From a virus, in the IMG/VR virus record IMGVR_UViG_3300032245_001746, positions 248,001-312,000 of that record: 64,000 nucleotides of DNA; one strand, written 5' to 3'. The position numbers were made by a program, and so were the translations under genes. Below, piece after piece: positions 57,049 to 64,000 of this stretch. The notes under the pieces were generated by a model. That model had not been told where the DNA came from, did no database searches, and saw nothing but the letters and a program-made list of their open reading frames with translations. Every line of letters begins with the position of its first letter. Position 1 is the stretch's first letter.

Positions 57049-57507
57049 TCAAACACTTTCTAATAGATTTTCTACGCAATTACTCCAGGAGTTTCCAGAA
57101 TCTTGTAAATTTTGTGTTTCTCGAAAAGAAGATAATAAAACATCAATTTGGTCATCAACAAATTCTAGTTGAAAAACTCCAGCAAAATTTCTTAAAATAG
57201 TCTTAATATTGTAAGTCACATTCATTTGTTGTGAATCAGTCCAGCCCATATTTTGGAGTGCTTGACCAAAAATGCAGCCTTTACAATCTGGACCTACAAC
57301 TTCTTGAATTTTATTTTCTTTATCAACTGAAACAACTGGACCATTATATTTACATTTTGTTCTTATTTTTAACGCTTTATTTTGTTCATAGTTTGGATTA
57401 TAAACAAAATTTGGATTTTCACTTGCTAGTTTCAAAACTTGTTTTTTAAGTTCAATTAAAAAATCTTGATGTGATTCGAATTTATTAACAATTTGTTTTA
57501 AGTTCAT
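57049..57507 (-). CDS. NMGW-family protein 8
   Basis: 152 residues from MNLKQIVNKFESHQDFL. The longest member, with an insert before GPDCKGCIFGQALQNMGW; ends QDSGNSWSNCVENLL. ATGA overlap with the gene at 57504. Confidence 0.75.
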   Translation of the reverse strand: MNLKQIVNKFESHQDFLIELKKQVLKLASENPNFVYNPNYEQNKALKIRTKCKYNGPVVSVDKENKIQEVVGPDCKGCIFGQALQNMGWTDSQQMNVTYNIKTILRNFAGVFQLEFVDDQIDVLLSSFRETQNLQDSGNSWSNCVENLLESV

Positions 57508-57899
57508 GAATGTTCCTCTAATTTTCCAATACAAAATCTTACAAATGACTGTTCTGTTTCATAGTCTAGAACCAATCCAGTAGTTTTATCAAATATCTTA
57601 CGATATTCTGGCGTTCCGTAGAAATCATCATAATATAGATTGTGAGAAGTTATTAGGTTCAGTTCAATTAGTGGCAATAAATGTTTTTCAAAAGAATATT
57701 CTTCTCCAACAAATTTTTCGAATTTTTCTTTTTCAATGTGAAATGGACGAACATATTCCACGAAACATTTTAGAGAAATTTTGTCTTCACCACTGATAAA
57801 ATCATTTGCGGCTTTTTCAATTTCTCCATCAGTAGTTTCTGATTCATAATAGAAACAGTTTCTTACCATCCAATTAAATAATTCATCTGGATTAACCAT
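57504..57899 (-). CDS. hypothetical protein
   Basis: 131 residues (MVNPDELFNWMVRNCFYYES), acidic, helical at the start. It overlaps the NMGW genes on both sides (4 and 8 bp). Confidence 0.65.
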   Translation of the reverse strand: MVNPDELFNWMVRNCFYYESETTDGEIEKAANDFISGEDKISLKCFVEYVRPFHIEKEKFEKFVGEEYSFEKHLLPLIELNLITSHNLYYDDFYGTPEYRKIFDKTTGLVLDYETEQSFVRFCIGKLEEHS

Positions 57900-58302
57900 T
57901 GTTTACTCTCAAAAGTTTAATGCAATCACCCCAAGATGGTCCAACATCTTGTGTTCTTTGAACTAAAAGAAGTTGTTCAGGCACTTTTAATTCTTCGCTA
58001 ACACAAGAATATAACAAATCTTCTATATCTACTCTTAACTTCATTTCTTTTTCATCATCCCACCCCATATTTTGTAGGGCTTGACCAAAAATACAACCCT
58101 TACATTCTGGACCTGTGATTTCATATTCTTGAGTTGAATTATTATAAACCTTTGCAGGACCGTTATAAAAGCATACTGATGCTGCTGAATTTGTATATTT
58201 AAAATCAGGTTTTTCTTTTCCAAGTTTAATGACTTCTTGAATTAAAGCTTTTACAAAATCATCACAAGATGGAAATTGACTGGCTATTTGTTGCAAATTC
58301 AT
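57892..58302 (-). CDS. NMGW-family protein 9
   Basis: 136 residues (MNLQQIASQFPSCDDFVKAL). GKEKPDFKYTN, CFYNGP, GPECKGCIFGQALQNMGW and QDVGPSWGDCIKLL. No array promoter between it and tRNA-Met. Confidence 0.75.
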   Translation of the reverse strand: MNLQQIASQFPSCDDFVKALIQEVIKLGKEKPDFKYTNSAASVCFYNGPAKVYNNSTQEYEITGPECKGCIFGQALQNMGWDDEKEMKLRVDIEDLLYSCVSEELKVPEQLLLVQRTQDVGPSWGDCIKLLRVNNG

Positions 58303-58332
58303 TTTTTAATTCTTTATAAGTTTTTTAGTAAA

Positions 58333-58406
58333 TGGGACTTCTCGGACTTGAACCGAGAACCAACGAATTATGAGTTCGCTGCTCTAACCTATTGAGCTAA
58401 AGTCCC
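58333..58406 (-). tRNA. tRNA with CAU anticodon (Met, or Ile if lysidine-modified)
   Basis: 74 nt: acceptor GGGACTT/AAGTCCC, anticodon loop CTCATAA, T arm CTCGGTTCAAGTCCGAG. The first pair G-C excludes an Escherichia-like initiator tRNA (which has C1-A72). Elongator Met versus Ile2 cannot be decided here. Confidence 0.92.
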
Positions 58407-58416
58407 TTAAAATTAT

Positions 58417-58974
58417 TCATCTTACAGACATTACTGTTCCGTCGCTGTTTAAATATTCTGTTGTTTTGCTTGTAAGACAACCACTCGAACAATATTCCAT
58501 TGTGGTGCGAAATCCAGAAGAACATTCTTCATAAGTCATGTCGTTATTTTCATTAAACTTGCGTTTAACCCATCTTCCTGTTGAAGATTCAAAGTAAATT
58601 CTATTTCTTTGTTTATCAAATTGATGTTTTTCCCAGTGACCATCTGGGTCTGTAATTTTAACTTCATTTTCAAAAATTTCAATTTGTTTATTAAATATTT
58701 TTTCGCATTCTTCTATTGGAACTTCTCGAATAACTCTCAATTTGTTTGTTACTGACTTATTCCATCTTGAATAAGATTCACCTAGATCTTCAATTTCCAA
58801 TAACTTGAAGTCAGGCATAATTGGATAATAAGTTAAAACATTAATTGCATTAGTGCAATAATGAAATCCATAATGGCACATAATTGGTATGCCTGGTAAT
58901 TCATAAGTTTCTCCAATTTCGAATTTATGATTAATACAAGTAAAATTGTAAGTGCCTTTATATCCAATAATCAT
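58417..58974 (-). CDS. DUF7666-like protein
   Basis: 185 residues (MIIGYKGTYNFTCINHKFEI). Closest in its first 60 residues to the rightward copy at 8201 (GYKGTYNFTC), with a YD-like tail (FDKQRNRIYFESSTGRWVKR) that the rightward copy lacks. Confidence 0.8.
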   Translation of the reverse strand: MIIGYKGTYNFTCINHKFEIGETYELPGIPIMCHYGFHYCTNAINVLTYYPIMPDFKLLEIEDLGESYSRWNKSVTNKLRVIREVPIEECEKIFNKQIEIFENEVKITDPDGHWEKHQFDKQRNRIYFESSTGRWVKRKFNENNDMTYEECSSGFRTTMEYCSSGCLTSKTTEYLNSDGTVMSVR

Positions 58975-58989
58975 TTTTATTCCTTAAAA

Positions 58990-59361
58990 TTACATCATTG
59001 TACATTGTTTTTGTGTTCCTTTAAAGAACACAAGTGATTTTAAGTTGTTGAAAGGAAACTTATCATCTGCTTTCATTTTTATTTCATTTATTTCAACATG
59101 ACCGTCATTCAATGTTCTTCTTCTTTCTGAATTAGAAGAAAACATTCCTTTTACACAAAGATTTTCGATCATCCACTCTAACACTGAATCTTCTTTAATG
59201 GAAAGATCATCTTTCAAAAATACTGGCTTTTCTCCAGTATTTTTGAAATGTTCAATTTGTTCTTGACTCCATGTTTTGGAGTTTTTCAAAATTTCTCCAA
59301 CTTTTTTGCCAGAGAAACCGTGTTTCATTACATCTTGTGCTGAAAGCATTTTACACCACAT
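58990..59361 (-). CDS. hypothetical protein
   Basis: 123 residues from MWCKMLSAQDVMKHGFSG; MLSAQD three codons later is an alternative. GFSGKKVGEILKNSKTWSQE resembles the RNA-binding tail of CCA-adding enzymes (G-x-x-G-xx-xG-xxL), a weak similarity. Promoter 59388. Confidence 0.6.
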   Translation of the reverse strand: MWCKMLSAQDVMKHGFSGKKVGEILKNSKTWSQEQIEHFKNTGEKPVFLKDDLSIKEDSVLEWMIENLCVKGMFSSNSERRRTLNDGHVEINEIKMKADDKFPFNNLKSLVFFKGTQKQCTMM

Positions 59362-59396
59362 TGTTGAAATAAGTTTGTTTTCAACAAATTGTACAA

Positions 59397-59615
59397 TCAA
59401 ACTTGTTGAAGTTTTGTGCAAATATCTTTCATAGATGATCTTTCCATCAAAGAATCATTTAGTTCATATGAATGAACTTCAAGTTTTGAATCATAAGTAC
59501 ACATATAACTGTGTAATATGATTTTTTTTCCAAAAATTTCAACCAAACTCCACGATTCATAAATCCAGCAATCATTTCCTTCTCTGGATTCATCAATTTG
59601 ATTAATAATTTTCAT
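59397..59615 (-). CDS. small hypothetical protein
   Basis: 72 residues (MKIINQIDESREGNDCWIYE), beta-rich then helical. It overlaps the gene at 59602 by 14 bp. Confidence 0.6.
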   Translation of the reverse strand: MKIINQIDESREGNDCWIYESWSLVEIFGKKIILHSYMCTYDSKLEVHSYELNDSLMERSSMKDICTKLQQV

Positions 59616-59862
59616 TTGATTCCTTAATCATTCCGTAAAAAGTTCGAACAATTTCAGTAATTGTCAAATTACTAATTGGTAACTCGCCAAGATAAATTTT
59701 AAACTTATTAAGAACTTCATTTTCTCTCAAAGAATCATCTGCGATAACAATAAATTTTGGAATTCCATTTTCAGAAATAACAAATCGATTTTGTCGAGAA
59801 TAATCAATATCCTTAAAGCAGATGCCAATAACAATACCATCAATATTCATTACGAATTCCAC
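59602..59862 (-). CDS. small hypothetical protein, GTG start
   Basis: 86 residues. GTG chosen because AGGAGAAACAA is directly upstream; ATG (MNIDG) is four codons further on. Beta-rich N-terminal half and a helix EIVRTFYGMIKE. Confidence 0.6.
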   Translation of the reverse strand: MEFVMNIDGIVIGICFKDIDYSRQNRFVISENGIPKFIVIADDSLRENEVLNKFKIYLGELPISNLTITEIVRTFYGMIKESNENY

Positions 59863-59871
59863 TTGTTTCTC

Positions 59872-60375
59872 CTAAATTACTTCTCGGTAAATAATAAAGT
59901 GATCAACAAGTTGCAATAATTCCTCATCGTTTGATGTTGTATTGCTGGAAATAAGCAGATCAGTTAATTGTTGACGATTTACATTGCACAATTTAATAAA
60001 TTTTTTAATTGTTACAATGTTAGTTTGTTCATCTGACCAATCAATTTTAACCATGCTTGATTTGGGAAACTTAATTTGCCAAGCATTTTCAAAAATATGA
60101 AGAGTAACATCAATTTCAAATTCAGACAAATCGCCATCGTTTTCTTTGTTAAACGAAGTGTATACAGCATTTGGAAGTTTTGCAACCAATCGAAGATTGA
60201 CTTTTTTTGATCTTGTATATTTTCCGGTTGAAAGAATATCTTCTTCTGAAATTACATGATTTTTTCCAGAAACAAAATAAAGTTCTTTTGTTACTATTTT
60301 TGTGATAGTATGTTCAACAAGCATCAGGTTATCGTCAATTGTGAATACTTTTTGACCAACTTTGAATTTTGACAT
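59872..60375 (-). CDS. hypothetical protein with SH3-like start
   Basis: 167 residues from MSKFKVGQKVFTIDDNL. KVGQKVFTI...HTITKIVTKELYFV and HVISEEDIL at the start form a small beta-barrel of the kind seen in phage proteins with YxxxDLxxTG endings; the rest is alpha/beta. Promoter 60418 (variant CTGTACAAT). Confidence 0.65.
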   Translation of the reverse strand: MSKFKVGQKVFTIDDNLMLVEHTITKIVTKELYFVSGKNHVISEEDILSTGKYTRSKKVNLRLVAKLPNAVYTSFNKENDGDLSEFEIDVTLHIFENAWQIKFPKSSMVKIDWSDEQTNIVTIKKFIKLCNVNRQQLTDLLISSNTTSNDEELLQLVDHFIIYREVI

Positions 60376-60448
60376 TTCAAAAATCCTTTTTGAGTTTAAA
60401 AAACCAGATACAATCACACTGTACAATCAAACTTGGTTGTAATGTCTT

Positions 60449-60943
60449 TTAAACCAAAAATTCTTTAATATCTTTTAATTCAGGAAAAAATTCTATGATT
60501 TTATCTAAATTATTAGATTCTAATGCGGAAATTCGAGCCAACTTTGTTTCTTCCACTGAATAATCTGCTCTTGGAATATAAATTGCAATTGATCCAACAT
60601 TATCAGATTTTAATGTTGGATCAAATTTATAACTAAATAAACCATAGCATTTTACTCCAATTGCATAAGCGGTACGTTGTTCTATAAGATCATTAAAATC
60701 ATGAAGGATTCTAGATTTTGTTTGAATAGAATTCAAAGTACAAGAATGAACCAAGCCTTGACCTACAATTTGTCCATAATAGAACGATCTTTTTTTAAGA
60801 TTTTTTGCAACAATAAGACCGTTTGATTTTATATCTGCATAATAATATGGAGTAAGCAATCTGCCACTAACATATTTAAGATATTTTTTTACTTTAAGAG
60901 TAATGTTGTTTTCAGTTGGTACATGAGTTACAAACATACACAT
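60449..60943 (-). CDS. hypothetical protein
   Basis: 164 residues (MCMFVTHVPTENNITLKVKK). Mixed fold ending LKDIKEFLV. No family recognised. Confidence 0.65.
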   Translation of the reverse strand: MCMFVTHVPTENNITLKVKKYLKYVSGRLLTPYYYADIKSNGLIVAKNLKKRSFYYGQIVGQGLVHSCTLNSIQTKSRILHDFNDLIEQRTAYAIGVKCYGLFSYKFDPTLKSDNVGSIAIYIPRADYSVEETKLARISALESNNLDKIIEFFPELKDIKEFLV

Positions 60944-60955
60944 AACATAAGCCTT

Positions 60956-61120
60956 TCAATTTTCTCGCACATATGGCATTTTATAAGTGCGATAAGGAAG
61001 CAAATCTTGAATTTTCAATATCAAACAAAGTGAAAAAATAAAAATTCCAAAACAAAAAACCAATATTATAATTGCAATTTCAAATAAATTTTCGAAAATC
61101 TTTTCAAGATAATACAACAT
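60956..61120 (-). CDS. 54-residue membrane protein
   Basis: MLYYLEKIFENLFEIAIIIL then VFCFGIFIFSLCLI and a polar tail. One or two transmembrane segments. GGAGATAGAA upstream; overlaps the gene at 61104 by 17 bp. Confidence 0.6.
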   Translation of the reverse strand: MLYYLEKIFENLFEIAIIILVFCFGIFIFSLCLILKIQDLLPYRTYKMPYVREN

Positions 61121-61448
61121 TTCTATCTCCTGTTGGAATTTGAATTTCTGTTGAATCTACTTCGAATTTTTTATTTTCTTGGATACATTTAAGTCCAGCA
61201 CTAATCATCATTTCTTCGATTTGTAATTTATACATTGGAATAAATGAGCGATTCATACTAATTGCATTTTTTATTCTTGGAATATGCTCCTCAACAACCA
61301 CCTTTATTCTTTCCTTCATCGTTGGAGATTTCCATTCCCAACGTTTGAATAAGAATAATATATAATCAATTCTCCACGAACAACACATCATTCCACTTTT
61401 ATCAGAATAATGTTTTTCTATTTTAGGAATTATTTCATAAGCTTGCAT
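61104..61448 (-). CDS. hypothetical protein
   Basis: 114 residues from MQAYEIIPKIEKHYSDK (AAAGAAAACAAAC upstream); a longer frame from 61481 (MRHFCK) lacks a ribosome-binding site. Basic, Met/Cys-rich (GMMCCSWR). Confidence 0.6.
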   Translation of the reverse strand: MQAYEIIPKIEKHYSDKSGMMCCSWRIDYILFLFKRWEWKSPTMKERIKVVVEEHIPRIKNAISMNRSFIPMYKLQIEEMMISAGLKCIQENKKFEVDSTEIQIPTGDRNVVLS

Positions 61449-61480
61449 GTTTGTTTTCTTTATTTTACAAAAATGACGCA

Positions 61481-61843
61481 TTAAACTTTAATTAATTTTG
61501 AATAATTTTCAAGTGCTATGCTCGCTTCATAGCTTGATTTATATTTTTCTTTTTCGTTAATAATCAAAACTTTTGATTTTTTGTTAACATCATAATTAAG
61601 AATTATAAAACTATCCTCGGTTTTAATTATTTTTGATGTATTCCTAATAGACATTGATCTACCAATAAGTTTGTCATTCCTTCCAAATGCGAAATATTGG
61701 TATTCTACATAATGGTTGTTACCATCTGTCCATTTATCTGGACCTCTTTGATTTATTGGCGTCCAAATATTGATTCCAGATATTGATGTGTATCCATCAA
61801 TATAGCCGTTAATCATTTTGTCATAAAAATCATCTGAGTTCAT
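61481..61843 (-). CDS. hypothetical protein
   Basis: 120 residues (MNSDDFYDKMINGYIDGYTS), beta-rich middle, helical end. One of a run of genes (61104-62474) with small gaps that appear to share a transcript. Confidence 0.65.
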   Translation of the reverse strand: MNSDDFYDKMINGYIDGYTSISGINIWTPINQRGPDKWTDGNNHYVEYQYFAFGRNDKLIGRSMSIRNTSKIIKTEDSFIILNYDVNKKSKVLIINEKEKYKSSYEASIALENYSKLIKV

Positions 61844-61857
61844 ATGATCGCTTTATA

Positions 61858-62295
61858 TCAGAGACCGGAAATGTGTTTTGCCATTAATTCAAGGTCGGAA
61901 TAATTATTTCTTCTTTTGATGAAATCAGGAAGTGTTCCAAATTCTGTTATTGGATCAATTGAGACAATCTCTCGCCACCATGTTTCTTTTTCAACTAAAG
62001 AAATAGATTCTGTTTCTTTTCTTGTAACTGGTTCTAGATTTCGTCTTATTAGTTTAAAGTAAAGTGAATTATATTCACCTCCAAATATTCTTGTGTTAAA
62101 TCCGTTTCCACCATGTCCAGCAAAAAAGGCAATAACTGTCGAATTAACAGGAGGACCATTTTCTCCAAATTGTTCGAAAGAAGCTTTTGCTAATTGATAA
62201 TAAGCTAACCAAGAAGTAGCTTTCATCAATTTAATTGTGAATTTATCTTGATTTTCTTGAATCAAGAATTGTTCTAAAGATGGAAATTTTTTCAT
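61858..62295 (-). CDS. hypothetical protein
   Basis: 145 residues (MKKFPSLEQFLIQENQDKFT). Contains STVIAFFAGHGGNGFNTRIF, glycine-rich, near residue 55. No family recognised. Confidence 0.65.
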   Translation of the reverse strand: MKKFPSLEQFLIQENQDKFTIKLMKATSWLAYYQLAKASFEQFGENGPPVNSTVIAFFAGHGGNGFNTRIFGGEYNSLYFKLIRRNLEPVTRKETESISLVEKETWWREIVSIDPITEFGTLPDFIKRRNNYSDLELMAKHISGL

Positions 62296-62297
62296 TA

Positions 62298-62474
62298 TTA
62301 GTTCTTTTTAAATAAGTCAATTAATACAGCGCCATATTTTTTTGCTGCTTCTTGTGCTTTTAATTTTTCTCTTTCTGTGAAATATAATGGAGTGTGACTA
62401 ACCCATGCTGGTAAATGTTCTGGTTTTGGCGTATTTACCACATATCTCATATATACCGAATTACTTTTTGTCAT
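62298..62474 (-). CDS. small hypothetical protein
   Basis: 58 residues from MTKSNSVYMRYVVNTPK; GGAGTGGTC upstream decides the start. Helical basic C-terminus (EREKLKAQEAAKKYGAVLID). Confidence 0.6.
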   Translation of the reverse strand: MTKSNSVYMRYVVNTPKPEHLPAWVSHTPLYFTEREKLKAQEAAKKYGAVLIDLFKKN

Positions 62475-62592
62475 GACCACTCCAGTTTAAAAAAATCGTT
62501 TCCGTGCTTTTTACGTTCCCACCAAACGATAAAAGTAAACGTCTGGCACCGAATTAATTGCAGGGTTAATTCCTGTGGCAGATAACTTTTAC
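62475..62592 (-). promoter_or_regulatory. structured leader
   Basis: 118 nt between promoter 62593 and the ATG at 62474. A GAATTAA/TTAATTC hairpin, and a stacked stem with CGTTT/AAACG, CTTTTA/TAAAAG and CGTT/AACG around TGGTGGG. Much longer than the usual 25-45 nt leader, so a regulatory role is likely. Confidence 0.5.
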
Positions 62593-62617
62593 ATTGTACA
62601 ATCAAACTAAAAGTATT

Positions 62618-63400
62618 TTAAATGAGAAGTCCATGATCATTATAATCTGTATCATCTTTTGATGATGATTTAATCAAACGATTGTTTTCGTCATATATGT
62701 TCTTTTGCCAATAACCGTCTGAACTCTTATAATAGGTCACATTTCCAAACATGTTATATTCAACATAAAATCCAATAAGATTCAACAATTCATTTTGATC
62801 AGTAATTTCTCTTACAATACGAATTTTATTTGTTACTGTTTTATCATATTCTGTTTCTGAATCGCCCAAATCTTCAATTTCAAGCAATTTAAAGTTATAT
62901 TGATGAGGGTAATATTTCAACACATCTTTAGCATTTTTGCAATAATGAAAGCCATAAAAACATGGAAGTGGCTTTCCTGATAATTCATAAGTTTCCCCGA
63001 TTTTAAACTCATGTCCACGACAAACATAGTTATATGTACCTTTATATCCTTTTTTTTCTTCTTTATAATTTGTCACTTGATTATCTAGCAATTTTTGCAT
63101 TTTATTTGTTGTTTCGATTGCATCTTGTTTTGCTAAATTCATAGCTTTTTCATCGGTTCCATAAAACACTTCTGTATTTGACATAGAACCAGATGAAAGT
63201 TTAAATCTCACACAACCCATAAAACCTTTGCCGTGAAATGCACGAACATGTGCAATAAAAGCATAATAATATTCTGTTTCGTAAAAAACAGAACCTTTGT
63301 GATGATAAACCACTGTGTTAATTGTTGGATGTTCATTCATTTTTTCAGGATGAAGAGTGTTTTGCCACAAATTTTCATTATCATAGAAGTTGTCAGACAT
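62618..63400 (-). CDS. fusion of an extra domain with DUF7666
   Basis: 260 residues. Residues 1-115 form a separate domain (VVYHHKGSVFYETEYYYAFI ... MNLAKQDAIETTNKMQ). From GYKGTYNYVCRGHEFKIGET the DUF7666 domain follows intact with YGFHYCKNA and VTNKIRIVRE, then one YD-like unit. The only two-domain member in the window. Confidence 0.78.
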   Translation of the reverse strand: MSDNFYDNENLWQNTLHPEKMNEHPTINTVVYHHKGSVFYETEYYYAFIAHVRAFHGKGFMGCVRFKLSSGSMSNTEVFYGTDEKAMNLAKQDAIETTNKMQKLLDNQVTNYKEEKKGYKGTYNYVCRGHEFKIGETYELSGKPLPCFYGFHYCKNAKDVLKYYPHQYNFKLLEIEDLGDSETEYDKTVTNKIRIVREITDQNELLNLIGFYVEYNMFGNVTYYKSSDGYWQKNIYDENNRLIKSSSKDDTDYNDHGLLI

Positions 63401-63448
63401 TTTATTTTACCTTCATGTTAAACAGCCAGTTTCTACTTGCTTATTTTT

Positions 63449-63646
63449 TCAACTCAACAAATAATTAATATTGTAAAGAATACATGAAACTATAATAAGA
63501 CTAGTAATTAAAAATGACCAAGCGGTTATTTTACCGATGTTTTTACTTGTTCCAGTAAACATAATAATTAATACATTAAAAGCAAGATATGCAAAAACAA
63601 ATGAGAAATAATTTGAAACCGAGTTCCAGAATAGATTCCAATTCAT
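63449..63646 (-). CDS. two-helix membrane protein
   Basis: 65 residues (MNWNLFWNSVSNYFSFVFAY), hydrophobic segments at about 12-31 and 40-62. Confidence 0.6.
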   Translation of the reverse strand: MNWNLFWNSVSNYFSFVFAYLAFNVLIIMFTGTSKNIGKITAWSFLITSLIIVSCILYNINYLLS

Positions 63647-63693
63647 GATTGTGCTTTCTACAAAAATTTTAGAAAATTGTATTTTGTCTGTTT

Positions 63694-63939
63694 TCAGATA
63701 ATAGAAATTGCCAACACTTCATTTGCTTGTGGAGAATAATCATCTGCTTTATCTCCAACGATTGTGCCACACATATCAATGTAAACCACATTTAACATAT
63801 TTACTTCATCAATAAACTGAACATCTTTTGAATCATTATCATTTTGATGAAGACCAATATATGTGTTTTCGCCATATTTTTCAATTAACAAATTGACTGC
63901 ATCTCTTAGAGTTCTAAGAGTGTTGAAATTATAGTGCAT
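63694..63939 (-). CDS. small hypothetical protein
   Basis: 81 residues (MHYNFNTLRTLRDAVNLLIE). N-terminal helix, then NTYIGLHQNDNDSKDVQFID. AAAGATCAAAAAC upstream. The promoter, if any, lies beyond the window. Confidence 0.6.
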   Translation of the reverse strand: MHYNFNTLRTLRDAVNLLIEKYGENTYIGLHQNDNDSKDVQFIDEVNMLNVVYIDMCGTIVGDKADDYSPQANEVLAISII

Positions 63940-64000
63940 GTTTTTGATCTTTCAATTTTTGAAGAATAGTCAATTCGCTATATGTGAATAAAAAATATAA

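Larger units (their letters stand above)
13373..62608 (-). repeat. array promoter element, about 75 copies of AAGTTTGATTGTACAAT
   Basis: On the minus strand the consensus is AAGTTTGATTGTACAAT, containing the palindrome ATTGTACAAT. Left ends of copies: 13373 13777 14055 14337 14580 14732 15046 15301 15684 15890 16108 16341 16638 16913 17304 17660 17873 18151 18304 18540 19096 19191 19490 19790 20178 20413 20631 21018 21395 21657 21978 22523 22758 23125 23308 24017 24254 24582 25182 25853 26277 26628 27232 27927 28654 29173 30086 30371 31803 32749 33158 33314 34070 34155 34880 35331 36986 37422 38867 40108 40750 43559 45577 46301 47335 49322 50715 51590 52362 53594 54354 56359 59388 60418 62593. 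TACAAT fits a -10 box, and start codons lie about 20-70 bp downstream. The upstream gene's TGA commonly overlaps the left half, so no conserved -35 is possible. Confidence 0.85.

Noticed and set aside
58981-59000. An additional promoter element (ATTGTACATTG)
   Set aside because: Only the first half matches and the AAGTTTGATT half is missing, so I did not count it.
13373-62608. Regular short repeats suggesting a CRISPR array
   Set aside because: The 17-bp copies are separated by whole genes of 100-900 bp, not by 25-40 bp spacers, and always stand before a start codon or RNA. There are no cas genes.
13786-62608. Proteins starting with MIVQ or MYN across many loci as a shared N-terminal domain
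   Set aside because: These residues are the translated promoter element (TTG ATT GTA CAA or ATG-like codons). A ribosome-binding site and a better start lie 10-25 codons downstream in each case.

Overview
The window looks like part of a large, AT-rich tailed-phage genome. I see no ribosomal, metabolic or housekeeping bacterial genes. There are about 140 densely packed genes, mostly 50-200 codons and unrecognised. They sit with five tRNA genes, a helicase carrying a homing-endonuclease intein, a Lar-type restriction-alleviation protein, a UDP-galactopyranose mutase and large families of phage-only paralogues. The style recalls jumbo myoviruses of enterobacteria (RaK2, 121Q and similar), but that placement is inference. 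No capsid, tail, terminase or polymerase gene is present. The long array is most simply read as an accessory or early (host-takeover) region.

Region 1 (1-9.4 kb) is mostly rightward. It holds two uncharacterised proteins, a convergent pair (glycosyltransferase-like and HAD phosphatase), a possible nuclease next to a Dda/RecD-like helicase interrupted by an alanine-1 LAGLIDADG intein, a Lar-like zinc protein, an HD phosphohydrolase split by a +1 frameshift at TTT TGA, and small hypothetical genes including one DUF7666 protein. Region 2 (9.4-13.03 kb) is a leftward operon with a sigma70-like promoter at about 13.06 kb. It encodes UDP-galactopyranose mutase, a sulfotransferase-like protein, a TIM-barrel protein and small membrane proteins.

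Region 3 (13.04-64 kb) is one leftward array built from about 75 copies of a 17-bp element, read on the minus strand as AAGTTTGATTGTACAAT. Each copy lies 20-70 bp upstream of a start codon or structured RNA, and it often contains the stop codon of the preceding gene. I interpret it as a compact promoter, probably phage-specific or extended -10, with an ATTGTACAAT palindrome. From 13 to about 35 kb nearly every gene has its own copy. Further right, genes are grouped in short overlapping operons behind one copy. Intrinsic terminators and non-coding transcripts are interspersed.

The least expected content is RNA. A pseudoknotted RNA occurs three times with compensatory base changes (16.4, 32.8 and 33.4 kb). 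An 81-nt RNA occurs twice (14.6 and 18.2 kb). A double-hairpin RNA precedes each of two AT-hook genes as part of a duplicated promoter-operator module (19.1 and 34.1 kb). Several single-copy structured transcripts and leaders also occur. At the protein level two families have expanded by duplication: DUF7666-like proteins with RHS/YD-like tails, and a family centred on CKGCIFGQALQNMGW. Truncated, deleted and fused copies show that the array is actively remodelled.
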